A DNA stretch of 64,000 nt from JAVEWJ01 sp034004605 (GTDB lineage Bacteria > Patescibacteriota > Gracilibacteria > UBA1369 > LOWO2-01-FULL-3). Numbering within the stretch: position 1 is the stretch's first letter; every line of letters begins with the position of its first letter. Under the pieces are notes generated by a model. The model searched no databases and had not been told where the DNA came from. It was given only the letters and a program-made list of their open reading frames with translations. The translations under genes were made by a program, and so were the position numbers. Positions 7,892 to 15,925 of this stretch are shown here, piece by piece. The stretch lies in NCBI GenBank assembly GCA_034004605.1, contig JAVEWJ010000001.1:496001-560000 (forward strand), given 5' to 3'.

Positions 7892-9634
7892 ATGTCGTAT
7901 AAATTTATAAAATATATTTGGAGGTTTTTACAGCCTTTTAAAAAGAGGCTTTTTGTTTTTTTCTTTCTTTCGATTGTAATTTCCGCTGGGACGCTTGTGG
8001 AGCCGGTGATTTATAAAATTACCGTAGATTATTTGGTTTCGAGTGAACTTATTCAGATGTCTTATGTTCTCAAGCTTCTTATGTTTTGGGCTTTTTTAAG
8101 CATTTTTACTTCTCTTGCCTTTCTTGCTTATCGCTATTTTTCGGATCAGACTTATCTTCGTTTGGTGAAAGAATTTTTTGAATATGCTTATTCGAAAATG
8201 CTTGCTATGGATATTAAAAAACATGTGTCGAAAAGGTCCGGTGAATTGGTTAAAAAAATTGATAATGGTGGGTGGGCCATGTTTGATTTGTTGTATCAAA
8301 CAACACTCGATCTTTTTCCTTCGATTTTGGTTTTTGTTTCTGTGATGGTTTTGATTTTTAATATAAATTGGAAAATGGCTTTTATAAGCATAAGTCTTGT
8401 GCCGGTTTATATACTTGTTTTTGTGGTTTTTGGAAAAAAGGCTTCAAATAAGCAAAGGGAGTCTACAAAAATTTTTGAAAAAATAACGGGGCAAGCCTTT
8501 GATCTTGTTGCGAATATTTTTGCCGTGAAAAGTTTTGCGATGGAAAAACATGAGTTTTCGGTTTTATCTGAAAAACTAAGAAGCTCATTTAATTTGCAAA
8601 AAGGAATTTCTAAAATTTGGGCTTATATTCATACTGCGCAAATGTCTCTAAATATTTTGAATAAATTTATAATTTTCAGTGGTGGTGTTTATTTGATTTC
8701 ATTAAATGAAATTTCCGTTGGTGATTTAATAATGTTTTTGAGTTTGTCACAATTTATTTATTCTCCGCTTTTGATTTTTGGTTCGATGTCCAGGAGATAT
8801 TATAAATTTAAAGCTGAGATTGAAAGTGCTTATAATGCTTTGGAGGAGAAAATTGAGATTGAGGACTTGCCTTCTTGTCGAAATATTTATTTAAAAAAGG
8901 GGGAGATTGAATTTGAAAATGTTGGGTTTAATTTTGGTTCCGGAAAAAACCTTTTTTCGGGTCTTAGTTTTGTTGTGGCTGATGCACAGGTGTGTGCAAT
9001 TGTGGGGCATTCCGGTGCGGGAAAATCGACGATTGTTTCACTTTTAAATCGTTTTTATGATGTAAATAGCGGTGCGATTATAATTAATGGACGAAATATT
9101 AAGGAATTTACTTTGTCTTCGCTTCGGAAAAATATTGGAATGGTTTTGCAAGATAATACTATGTTTAATGATTCCATTTTTAATAATATTAAATATGGAA
9201 ATATTAAGGCATCTCGGGCGCAGGTGATTGCGGCTGCTAAAAAAGCGCAGATTCATAGGTTTGTTATGTCGCTTCCGGAAAAATATGAGACGATGGTGGG
9301 AGAACGAGGTCTAAAACTTTCAGGTGGAGAACGACAAAGAGTGGCTATTGCACGTGCGATTTTGAAAAATCCTCCAATTTTGATTTTGGATGAGGCCACT
9401 TCCGCTCTTGATAGTGAAACAGAAAAATTGATTCAGAAAGCTCTTTCCGAGGTGATGAAAGGGCGAACTACAATCATTGTTGCTCATAGGCTTTCGACTG
9501 TGCGAAAGGCGGATAATATCATCGTGATGAGCAAAGGAAAACTTGTAGAACAAGGAACTCATGAAGAATTGATGAAGAGCGAAGGACGGTATAAAAAAAT
9601 GGTCGATATGCAAGTGAAGGGTTTTTTTGAGTAG
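7892..9634 (+). CDS. ABC exporter, fused permease and ATPase (MsbA type)
   Basis: This 580-residue half-transporter would act as a homodimer. The first 300 residues hold six membrane helices. The nucleotide-binding domain has Walker A GHSGAGKST near residue 371, the Q-loop VLQDN, signature LSGGERQR near 475, Walker B ILILDEATSALD and the H-loop AHRLST. This architecture is used for lipid, drug or peptide export; the substrate cannot be read from sequence. A TAATAT box at 7877-7882 places transcription start only a few nt before ATG 7892, suggesting a leaderless or near-leaderless mRNA. Confidence 0.93.
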   Translation: MSYKFIKYIWRFLQPFKKRLFVFFFLSIVISAGTLVEPVIYKITVDYLVSSELIQMSYVLKLLMFWAFLSIFTSLAFLAYRYFSDQTYLRLVKEFFEYAYSKMLAMDIKKHVSKRSGELVKKIDNGGWAMFDLLYQTTLDLFPSILVFVSVMVLIFNINWKMAFISISLVPVYILVFVVFGKKASNKQRESTKIFEKITGQAFDLVANIFAVKSFAMEKHEFSVLSEKLRSSFNLQKGISKIWAYIHTAQMSLNILNKFIIFSGGVYLISLNEISVGDLIMFLSLSQFIYSPLLIFGSMSRRYYKFKAEIESAYNALEEKIEIEDLPSCRNIYLKKGEIEFENVGFNFGSGKNLFSGLSFVVADAQVCAIVGHSGAGKSTIVSLLNRFYDVNSGAIIINGRNIKEFTLSSLRKNIGMVLQDNTMFNDSIFNNIKYGNIKASRAQVIAAAKKAQIHRFVMSLPEKYETMVGERGLKLSGGERQRVAIARAILKNPPILILDEATSALDSETEKLIQKALSEVMKGRTTIIVAHRLSTVRKADNIIVMSKGKLVEQGTHEELMKSEGRYKKMVDMQVKGFFE

Positions 9635-9654
9635 AATTATTGCTTTGTTTTAGT

Positions 9655-9685
9655 CAAAAATCCCGGAGCTCGTTTGCGATTTTTG
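9655..9685 (+). terminator. Weak hairpin after the ABC exporter gene
   Basis: CAAAAATC (9655-9662) pairs with GATTTTTG (9678-9685) around a GC-rich loop. There is no clear T-run, so terminator function is doubtful. The rest of 9635-9830 holds no ORF that looks coding. Confidence 0.3.
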
Positions 9686-9830
9686 ATAAAATGTTTTTTT
9701 GTAATGCTTATGGGGCTTGAAATTTTTTTGTTTTACTTTTATGTTTTGTGAGCTTGATTTCGCTTCGATTGATTTCGGTCGTGGGCGGAATTTAAAACAA
9801 AATCGAACAATTGAAAAAAAGGAGAAGCTC

Positions 9831-10148
9831 ATGGAACGGCACTTTGGTCCAATCGGTACCGTGATTAATCTAAGGTCGATCATTTGGAAAGAGGGGGGGC
9901 TTCGGAGCAACTATGCCGACATCGGTAATTTAGCGCGGGTGGTGATTTCGGCCATGGAAGATCTTGAGAAGGATGAGCGAGACGGAATCATGATTTATGA
10001 GTCGAGCCTTCAGGACGTATTGAGGCTCCATCGTAATGTGATGAAGCTCAAAGAGGTGAGAGATAATGAATGTCGACCTTGCACAGCAGTTAAAAAAAAA
10101 CGGTTTGTAATAATATGTCCTAGGTGTGGTTTTCGAAAGATGAGCTGA
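9831..10148 (+). CDS. Small cargo protein with CxxC pairs, unknown
   Basis: ATG 9831 follows a strong Shine-Dalgarno (AAAGGAG, 7 nt spacing), unlike most genes here. The 105-residue protein starts MERHFGPIGTVINLRSIIW and ends with two CxxC pairs (CRPC and CPRC), which could form a zinc ribbon. Codon use is less AT-biased than the neighbours. The gene is bounded by a clean terminator at 10172-10200. The in-frame extension to 9717 is rejected because the SD decides the start. An A9 tract at 10092-10100 precedes the second CxxC, so a homopolymer error could affect the C-terminus. Confidence 0.65.
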   Translation: MERHFGPIGTVINLRSIIWKEGGLRSNYADIGNLARVVISAMEDLEKDERDGIMIYESSLQDVLRLHRNVMKLKEVRDNECRPCTAVKKKRFVIICPRCGFRKMS

Positions 10149-10171
10149 TTTTTTTCATTGTTTCAGGAGTT

Positions 10172-10200
10172 GGGCTTAAACAATTTTTAAGCCCTTTTTT
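10172..10200 (+). terminator. Rho-independent terminator
   Basis: GGGCTTAAA (10172-10180), 5-nt loop, TTTAAGCCC (10186-10194), then a run of T. It ends the cargo gene at 9831 before asnS. Confidence 0.88.
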
Positions 10201-10255
10201 CTTTACTTTTCGCCTTTTTGTTATTAAATTTTCTTTGTCTTTAATTATAAAAAAT

Positions 10256-11647
10256 ATGGAAAATATTCTAGTGAAAGAAATTCTTGATGGGGGAGAAGGT
10301 TTTAAAAATAAAGAAGTTTCGATTTCCGGGTGGGTTCGAACTCTTCGTTCTTCAAAAAATGTGGCTTTTATTGAGATTAATGATGGAAGTTGTTTTACAA
10401 ATTTGCAGGTGGTTTTTGAAGATAGTCTTCCAAATTTTTCTGAAATTGAAAAGGCGACAATCGGTTCTTCACTTAGAATAAAAGGGCAGATGGTGGCTTC
10501 TCCGGGTAGCGAGCAATCTCTTGAATTAAAGGCTTCTGAAATAATACTTCTTGGGCTTGCCGCCGAAGATAATCCGATTCAGAAAAAAAGGCATAGTTTT
10601 GAGTTTTTACGGACTATTCCGCATTTTCGTTCAAGAACAAACACTTATATGGCTGTTTTTCGAGTGCGGTCTATTTTGGCACAAGCGATTCATCGTTTTT
10701 TTGAAATGAAAAAATATACTTATGTACATACGCCGATTATTACCGGAAGCGATTGTGAAGGGGCTGGTGAGCTTTTTCATGTTTCAACACTTGATCTTTT
10801 GAATTTGCCAAAAACGATAGATGGAAAAATTGATTTTAATGAAGAACTTCTCGGTAAGGAGGCTTTTTTGACGGTATCAGGTCAGCTTGCTGTTGAGGCT
10901 TTTTGTTTTGCTTTTCGAAATGTTTATACTTTTGGTCCGACTTTCAGAGCTGAAAATTCCAATACTGCAAGACATGCGAATGAGTTTTGGATGAGTGAAG
11001 CGGAGATAGCTTTCGCCACACTTGAAGACGATATGGCACTTGCTGAAGAGATGATTAAGTTTTTGATTAATGATTTGCTTGAGAAAGCACCTGAGGAGAT
11101 GGATTTTTTTAATAAATTTATAGATGAAGGTCTTATTGATAGACTTAATTTGGTGAAAAATTCTGAATTTGCACATGTGACTTATACGGAGGCGATTGAG
11201 ATTCTTTTGAAATCCGGTGTTGATTTTGAATATCCTGTGAATTGGAACGATGGTCTTCAGAGTGAACATGAGAGGTATCTTGCTGAAACATATTTCAAAA
11301 AACCGGTTTTTGTGACGGATTATCCGGCTCAAATTAAGGCTTTTTATATGTATAGAAATGATGATGGAAAGACTGTAAGAGCTATGGATCTTTTAGTTCC
11401 TGGAATTGGTGAAATTATTGGAGGAAGTCAAAGGGAGGATAGAGTGGATGTGCTTACAGAGCAACTTTTGGCACACGGTCTTAGGCCTGAAGATTATCAA
11501 TGGTATTTGGATATTCGAAGATTCGGTTCGTTCCCGCATGCCGGCTTTGGGCTTGGCTTTGAAAGAGCTTTGATGTATTTCACGGGAATGAAAAATATTC
11601 GCGATGTGATTCCTTATCCGAGAACGCCGAATAATATTATGTTTTAA
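10256..11647 (+). CDS. asnS: Asparaginyl-tRNA synthetase
   Basis: This enzyme charges tRNA-Asn with asparagine. The 463-residue protein has the N-terminal OB-fold anticodon-binding domain (VSISGWVRTLRSSKN) and a class II catalytic core with motif 2 FRAENSNTARHANEFWMSE and motif 3 GFGLGFERALMY. The loop ITGSDCEGAGELFHVSTLD is of the AsnRS type rather than AspRS. The start is ATG 10256 after an A-rich leader; the upstream extension to 10124 runs through the preceding terminator and is rejected. Confidence 0.95.
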   Translation: MENILVKEILDGGEGFKNKEVSISGWVRTLRSSKNVAFIEINDGSCFTNLQVVFEDSLPNFSEIEKATIGSSLRIKGQMVASPGSEQSLELKASEIILLGLAAEDNPIQKKRHSFEFLRTIPHFRSRTNTYMAVFRVRSILAQAIHRFFEMKKYTYVHTPIITGSDCEGAGELFHVSTLDLLNLPKTIDGKIDFNEELLGKEAFLTVSGQLAVEAFCFAFRNVYTFGPTFRAENSNTARHANEFWMSEAEIAFATLEDDMALAEEMIKFLINDLLEKAPEEMDFFNKFIDEGLIDRLNLVKNSEFAHVTYTEAIEILLKSGVDFEYPVNWNDGLQSEHERYLAETYFKKPVFVTDYPAQIKAFYMYRNDDGKTVRAMDLLVPGIGEIIGGSQREDRVDVLTEQLLAHGLRPEDYQWYLDIRRFGSFPHAGFGLGFERALMYFTGMKNIRDVIPYPRTPNNIMF

Positions 11648-11660
11648 GATTTAAATTTTT

Positions 11661-11689
11661 TTGATAATATCTTTCCCTGTAGCTTAATA
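11661..11689 (+). promoter_or_regulatory. Likely promoter, near-leaderless
   Basis: -35 TTGATA (11661-11666), 17-nt spacer, -10 TTAATA (11684-11689). The ATG at 11699 is 10 nt past the box, so the mRNA would have almost no leader. Confidence 0.45.
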
Positions 11690-11698
11690 ATTGATTTT

Positions 11699-12730
11699 AT
11701 GAGTAGAAAACCTTCGTTTGGACATGTTCCTGATTCTGTTTGGGAGGATTTTGAAGAACTTCAAAAGGAGCTTAATGTAGGAGATAAGAGTGGAGGTAAG
11801 AGGCCATCTCCTTCATCTGTTTCTTTTGATGATTCTTCTTGGGAATTTGTTTTGGATCCAGAGTTACGTCATTCTGTTGAATCCGTTTTAAGTGAAAAAG
11901 AGTCAAAAAAGGAGTCGCCTGAAATTTTGGTATCACATTTTGATGAGTTTTTTTCCCCAACAGATGAACTTTCGTCTTCGGATAAGTCTTCGTTTGATAA
12001 TAATGATATTTCCAAACATTTATTTGAAATTTCTGCAAAAAGTGCCAGAAGGAAAGTTTTTGAATGTATCGCTTTAGGTTTTGGAATTTCTTCTTTAGAT
12101 AATGAAAAAAATTTATCCTTGTCTGATGCTGAACGAGATGCTTTGTCTAAGATTCTTGGACTTCCTTTGCTTGAGGGAGTGACATATTCAGATGAACAAC
12201 TTCTTTTGGCTTCAAAAAGTATGATTATGATGAAGTTGAAAATATCGGATGCTCGAAATTATTCTATGAAAGATATTTTTTCTTTCGCAAAAACGGCGGA
12301 TTCATTTTTCTCTCCATATTTAGATGATATTTTTGAAGGTTTTGAGACTTCGAATATTTTTTATATTTTCAACATTGTTGATAAGCCAATTTATTCTGCA
12401 GATACCGCTCTCTCTTTTTCTTTGATGAAACCTTCTGATAGATTAATTTGGATAGTTTCAAAATTTCCTCTTTTTCAGAATGTTCGTTTTCAAATGATTT
12501 CTTTTCTTGGTTTAAACGATACGCAAAAATATTCTATCGAGGACATAAAAACAATAGCTGACTTTTATGATACTAACGGAAGGAAAGGATCTGGCATACT
12601 TCGAACTGCAGGGCACTTGGGCTTTGATGTAAATCTTGTTTATAAAAAGAAATATTCTGTTGATGAGGTGCTTAAGTTTGTCTTACTTCCTCAAAAAGGG
12701 AGAAACCTTTGGCTTGAGTTGCAAAAATAA
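11699..12730 (+). CDS. Unknown soluble protein, 343 residues
   Basis: The N-terminal 110 residues are Ser/Glu/Asp-rich and probably disordered (MSRKPSFGHVPDSVWEDFEE). The remainder is predicted helical, with a loosely recurring pattern in which K/YSxxD or YSMKD starts a helix (NYSMKDIFSFAK, KYSIEDIKTIAD, KYSVDEVLKFV). This hints at a degenerate helical repeat of roughly 50-60 residues. There is no signal peptide or membrane segment. No family is recognised. It is flanked by asnS and the convergent thermonuclease gene. Confidence 0.7.
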   Translation: MSRKPSFGHVPDSVWEDFEELQKELNVGDKSGGKRPSPSSVSFDDSSWEFVLDPELRHSVESVLSEKESKKESPEILVSHFDEFFSPTDELSSSDKSSFDNNDISKHLFEISAKSARRKVFECIALGFGISSLDNEKNLSLSDAERDALSKILGLPLLEGVTYSDEQLLLASKSMIMMKLKISDARNYSMKDIFSFAKTADSFFSPYLDDIFEGFETSNIFYIFNIVDKPIYSADTALSFSLMKPSDRLIWIVSKFPLFQNVRFQMISFLGLNDTQKYSIEDIKTIADFYDTNGRKGSGILRTAGHLGFDVNLVYKKKYSVDEVLKFVLLPQKGRNLWLELQK

Positions 12731-12748
12731 TAAGAAATTTGACTGTGT

Positions 12749-13267
12749 TTAATTGCAGTTTCCCCAAAGGCCGATTTCGTTATTTATTGCGAAAGCCTGG
12801 GCTTCTTGAAAAGTGGCTTGGTATTTATATGGTTTTTTATATGTGTATTCTTTTGCAAAACCTTCTTTTATCATGGTTTCTCCGTAGTTTTCGCCACTAA
12901 CTATTATATGCGCGAGGGTGCGTCCGTATCTGTCTTTTTCGTCTTGAGTGGGATCGTTTTCGAGTGTTATTTCTTCGTTTAACAAAATGTCCTCCGCTTT
13001 TTTATTGGCTTCATTGAAAAAACATTGTTCTTTTTCGGGAGTGTTTATTCCTATGATCCTGATTCTTTCGGTTTCGTTGTTTTGATTTTTTACGTCTATC
13101 GTGTCGCCGTCGACGATGTTTACAACAACGACTTTTTCGCTTGTTTGTGAGGTTTGGCTGAGGGTGCTAGTTTGGTTGTTTTCGGGTGTTTTTGAATTAA
13201 AATATGAGAAAATAAGAAGGAAAACGAGAAGGGTTAATGTGAGAATGGGGCTTTTGTTTTTTGTCAT
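12749..13267 (-). CDS. Thermonuclease (SNase) family, membrane-anchored
   Basis: Staphylococcal-nuclease-like enzymes cleave DNA and RNA with Ca2+. After a signal anchor (MTKNKSPILTLTLLVFLLIF) and a Ser/Thr linker, the domain shows VDGDTIDV, RIRIIGINTPE and DRYGRTLA, which carry the usual catalytic Asp, Arg, Glu and Arg. The 172-residue length suits a secreted or tethered enzyme, plausibly scavenging nucleic acids; that role is inference. ATG 13267 is chosen because it begins the anchor; the longer reading to 13468 runs into the divergent deaminase gene. Confidence 0.88.
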   Translation of the reverse strand: MTKNKSPILTLTLLVFLLIFSYFNSKTPENNQTSTLSQTSQTSEKVVVVNIVDGDTIDVKNQNNETERIRIIGINTPEKEQCFFNEANKKAEDILLNEEITLENDPTQDEKDRYGRTLAHIIVSGENYGETMIKEGFAKEYTYKKPYKYQATFQEAQAFAINNEIGLWGNCN

Positions 13268-13290
13268 TTTGAGTGTTTTCGTGATATAAT
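13261..13290 (+). promoter_or_regulatory. Promoter of the guanine deaminase gene
   Basis: -35 TTGTCA (13261-13266), 18-nt spacer, -10 TATAAT (13285-13290). The -35 box overlaps the start codon of the divergent nuclease gene. Confidence 0.6.
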
Positions 13291-13313
13291 TCGTAGAAAC
13301 ATTAACAGCAAAA

Positions 13314-13787
13314 ATGGATAATGTGAAAAATATTTTGGAGGTTTTGAAAAAAGAAGCGCTTTTGGGAATTCGAAAAGGGGATGGTGGGCCTTTTTCAGCG
13401 GTGGTTGTGAAGGATGGAAAGATGATCGCAAAGGGGCATAATATGGTGGTTTCGAAAAATAATCCCATATTGCATGCGGAAATTGTGGCTACGATGAAGG
13501 CTTCAAAAAAACTTAAACGATTTGATCTTAGGGATTGCGAAATTTATTCGTCTTGCGAGCCTTGTCCGATGTGTTTTTCGGCTTTGCATTGGGCGCGGTA
13601 TAAGAAAGTATATTTTGTTCTTACAAGAAAGGATGCATCTAAAATTGGCTTTGATGATAATTTTATTTATGAGGTATTGGCCGGCAAGAAAAAGCCGGTT
13701 TTCAAACTTGAAAAACTTGCGGATACGGTTTTAATGAAAGATGTTTTTTCGAAGTGGAAGGGGAAAATGGATAAAATAAAGTATTAA
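13314..13787 (+). CDS. guaD: Guanine deaminase (cytidine deaminase fold)
   Basis: The enzyme converts guanine to xanthine. The 157-residue protein has the zinc site HAE and SCEPCPMC of the CDA fold. It also matches the small GuaD family in the GGPFSAVVVKDGKMIA start, the GFDDNFIYE segment and the C-terminal ending (KGKMDKIKY) that closes over the neighbouring subunit's active site in Bacillus GuaD. Length is the family norm. Other CDA-fold purine deaminases cannot be fully excluded. It fits nucleobase salvage beside the divergent nuclease gene. Confidence 0.85.
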   Translation: MDNVKNILEVLKKEALLGIRKGDGGPFSAVVVKDGKMIAKGHNMVVSKNNPILHAEIVATMKASKKLKRFDLRDCEIYSSCEPCPMCFSALHWARYKKVYFVLTRKDASKIGFDDNFIYEVLAGKKKPVFKLEKLADTVLMKDVFSKWKGKMDKIKY

Positions 13788-13812
13788 AAAAAGCCCCCGA
13801 AGGGGGCTTTTT
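13788..13812. terminator. Bidirectional terminator
   Basis: AAAAAGCCCCC, a GAA loop, then GGGGGCTTTTT. It serves guaD on the plus strand and the gene at 13815 on the minus strand. Confidence 0.92.
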
Positions 13813-13814
13813 CT

Positions 13815-14204
13815 TTAGACTTCTATTGTGTCGTATATTTTTTCTCCTTTTTCGTTTATTTCTATGCATCTAGCGATTTTTCCGAATCCTTTTGGAACTT
13901 CCAAAAGGCCACCTTCGGCATCTAATATTATTACTTTTTGGGCTTCTTTTCCTGTTTGGTTTTGTGTTTTTGCTATTTCGAGCGATTCTTTTTCCAGGTC
14001 TTTGTACATTTGTCTTTCTTCAAATTCGTCTTGTAATTTGGAAATACTTTCTGCATCTAGAGAAGCTTGTTGTTCCCACCAGTTTCCTTCGGGATCCCGA
14101 GTGATTTCATCATCACGACTGAATTCGGTTTCTGCTATTTTTGTATCCGGTTTAAGCTCGTGTTCTGCAGATCCTCCGGACAATCTAGAGATAATTTGGA
14201 ACAT
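13815..14204 (-). CDS. Acidic protein of unknown function, 129 residues
   Basis: It is a soluble, highly charged protein: a flexible N-terminal 60 residues containing EGNWWEQQASLD, a helical segment (ISKLQDEFEERQMYKDLEKE) and a compact C-terminal beta-like tail (KVIILDAEGGLLEVPKGFG). No signal peptide is seen. No family is recognised. It has its own promoter and a shared terminator, so it is probably a single-gene transcript. Confidence 0.65.
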   Translation of the reverse strand: MFQIISRLSGGSAEHELKPDTKIAETEFSRDDEITRDPEGNWWEQQASLDAESISKLQDEFEERQMYKDLEKESLEIAKTQNQTGKEAQKVIILDAEGGLLEVPKGFGKIARCIEINEKGEKIYDTIEV

Positions 14205-14235
14205 AGTTGTTTTGTTTATTGATTATCGAAGTAGA

Positions 14236-14264
14236 ATTTAATCATATTTTGGCTTTTTTGTCAA
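14236..14264 (-). promoter_or_regulatory. Promoter for the gene at 14204
   Basis: On the minus strand: -35 TTGACA (14259-14264), 17-nt spacer, -10 TTAAAT (14236-14241). The rest of 14205-14376 is AT-rich and holds nothing else I can name. Confidence 0.65.
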
Positions 14265-14376
14265 TGTGTGTTTTGTGTCAAAAAAAAGAGGGATGTAGTT
14301 TATAAGTTAACATTCCTGATTTTTTCTTTTTAAAACTTTAGTTAGTCTAAGGTTTTATATTGAGCTTGTGTAATTT

Positions 14377-15579
14377 TTAGTAAATGACGAAGTTTGGAAC
14401 TTGTTTTGTTTCAAAGACTCTTTTTGTTGTATTTATTTGTGCGAGTGTGAGTTTTCGGGAGTAGTATAAAAGTGTTTGGCGAAGGGCTAAATTTATTGTT
14501 TCAGACCTTGTTTCAAGTGGTAATTCTTTATACTTTTCCGTAAAAAGTTCTTTTAATTTGCTTTCTAGTTTTGGGGATATTTCTTTTTTGTTTTCAGTCA
14601 GCTTTAAAAGTAGGGAAGTGTCGGGTTTCTCTTCTGTTAGGGTTTCCGGGTTTTGTTTTGGTGCAGAACTTGAAGGAGATGAGTTTTCATAGGGGAATTC
14701 ATATTTTATAGGTTCATCTGTGAATTTCAAGGGTTTTCCATTATATTTCCCGGATTCTATGTTTATTTTATGTGTTTCTACATATTTTTCCCAGAGTTCT
14801 TTTTCCGCTTCTTCGTCGATTTGTTGATCTAACAGGGTTGCTGTGTCTAGAAAATTAGCCGGTTTGTTTATTTTTTCTTTTTTTTCTGTTTCTGTGAGCG
14901 CTTTGCTAAGTATTTCTTTGTGTTCACCCGGTAGGTTTTCTTCGCTTCTTTCAAAAAGTTTGTTTATTTCTCTGCTTGCCATTTCAAGGTATGTTCTTTC
15001 GAGATTTTCTTTTGTGAGTCCCTTACGAAAAAGAAGGGAGTTTAGGTCGTCCATTTTCATAATTATTCCTCCTGGAAACATTCCGGATTCTTCGGTTATA
15101 ATTTTGAATTGTCTCTCCGGAATATTTTTGTCTTCCTCCGAGCTTATTATAGATATTTTACTTTCATCAAATAGTCCAACTTCTTTTGCCGAATTAAGTT
15201 TTTGGATAGCTCTTGCGTGAGACTCCACACTTTCCGGTGCGAAATCGATAAGGTCTGAAATGGCTTCCATGTTTAAAATAGCGGTTTCTATGTCTCCATC
15301 GGTAATCGCTTTATTAAAATCCTCTACAAGTAAATCCATTTCATCTTGTGAATCTTTTTCCAGTAAGTTTTTACCGTTTCTAAATATTTCATTTGCTCTT
15401 TGTTCGAGTCTTTTAAGCTCTCTTTCGTTGGATCTTTTGGTTTCTTCGAGGTTTTTTTCGGGTGTTTCTTTAGTTTCCTTTTTATTTTTAGTTTCTTCTA
15501 TATGTCCGTTTTGATTGGATGGCAAATTTAAATCTGCCGAGGGAAAGATTCTAAATATGATTTTATTTTCTTTAAACAT
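14377..15579 (-). CDS. Charged helical protein of unknown function, 400 residues
   Basis: The protein is rich in Glu and Lys with long predicted helices; residues about 28-75 look like a coiled coil (ETKRSNERELKRLEQRANE). There is no signal sequence or membrane span. A Ser/Pro-rich linker near residue 305 precedes a C-terminal helical part. I do not recognise it. It starts at ATG 15579 after an A-rich leader (AAAACAAAAAA), matching the usual start context here. It shares its low-complexity, acidic style with the next gene downstream (13815), from which it is separated by a promoter. Confidence 0.7.
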   Translation of the reverse strand: MFKENKIIFRIFPSADLNLPSNQNGHIEETKNKKETKETPEKNLEETKRSNERELKRLEQRANEIFRNGKNLLEKDSQDEMDLLVEDFNKAITDGDIETAILNMEAISDLIDFAPESVESHARAIQKLNSAKEVGLFDESKISIISSEEDKNIPERQFKIITEESGMFPGGIIMKMDDLNSLLFRKGLTKENLERTYLEMASREINKLFERSEENLPGEHKEILSKALTETEKKEKINKPANFLDTATLLDQQIDEEAEKELWEKYVETHKINIESGKYNGKPLKFTDEPIKYEFPYENSSPSSSAPKQNPETLTEEKPDTSLLLKLTENKKEISPKLESKLKELFTEKYKELPLETRSETINLALRQTLLYYSRKLTLAQINTTKRVFETKQVPNFVIY

Positions 15580-15637
15580 TTTTTTGTTTTAAATTCTTTT
15601 TATTATACCATTTTTAGACTTAAATTTGAAGGGGATA

Positions 15638-15665
15638 TTGACATAATGTTTTTTTGTAATAATAT
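15638..15665 (+). promoter_or_regulatory. Promoter of the 47-residue gene
   Basis: -35 TTGACA (15638-15643), 16-nt spacer, -10 TAATAT (15660-15665). A transcript would start near 15672, just before two Shine-Dalgarno sequences. Confidence 0.6.
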
Positions 15666-15673
15666 TTGGTGGC

Positions 15674-15714
15674 AAGGAGGCGATTTGTGTACCCCTTTTA
15701 AAGGAGGTGATCTT
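15674..15714 (+). promoter_or_regulatory. Tandem Shine-Dalgarno sites with a 4-codon upstream ORF
   Basis: AAGGAGGCGAT (15674-15684) precedes GTG 15687, which opens a mini-ORF Met-Tyr-Pro-Phe-stop (15687-15701). Its TAA overlaps a second, perfect Shine-Dalgarno (AAGGAGGTGATC, 15701-15712) that precedes GTG 15715. Ribosomes finishing the mini-ORF would stand on the second SD, so the mini-ORF could couple or gate translation of the next gene. The pattern could also be a duplicated initiation region. Confidence 0.5.
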
Positions 15715-15858
15715 GTGAATGATGTCTTTGAAGCCGGGGGATGGGTGACTTTGTCTCCTGTTGAAAAGATTCAAAAGGAGACAAAGAGTGAGATAAAAGC
15801 GGTTATCGAAAAGACCAAGGAGGAGGATGAAGACCAAGTTCAGGATAGTGATGAGTGA
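15715..15858 (+). CDS. Acidic 47-residue cargo protein, unknown
   Basis: The GTG start is set by the perfect Shine-Dalgarno 7 nt upstream. The protein begins MNDVFEAGGWVTLSPVEK and ends in a charged helix finishing EDQVQDSDE. A longer in-frame reading from ATG 15646 would start before the predicted transcript and translate both SDs as Gly-Gly-Asp-Leu, so it is rejected. The gene is bounded by its own promoter and terminator. No family is recognised. Confidence 0.6.
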   Translation: MNDVFEAGGWVTLSPVEKIQKETKSEIKAVIEKTKEEDEDQVQDSDE

Positions 15859-15887
15859 GTAATCTGCTTATCACTTCAACAAAAACA

Positions 15888-15923
15888 AGAAGCTATTTCT
15901 TAGAAAAAGGAATGGCTTCTTTA
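15888..15923 (+). terminator. Terminator after the 47-residue gene
   Basis: AGAAGC(t)ATT pairs with AAT(g)GCTTCT, followed by TTTAT. It overlaps the intergenic end of the convergent transferase gene. Confidence 0.65.
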
Positions 15924-15925
15924 TA

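Noticed and set aside
9717..9830. N-terminal extension of the cargo gene at 9831
   Set aside because: The strong SD fixes the start at 9831, and the extension has no coding character.
10124..10255. Upstream extension of asnS
   Set aside because: It would read through the terminator at 10172-10200 and is not part of the AsnRS family.
15646..15714. ATG 15646 as start of the 47-residue gene
   Set aside because: It lies upstream of the predicted transcript start and would translate two Shine-Dalgarno sequences as protein.
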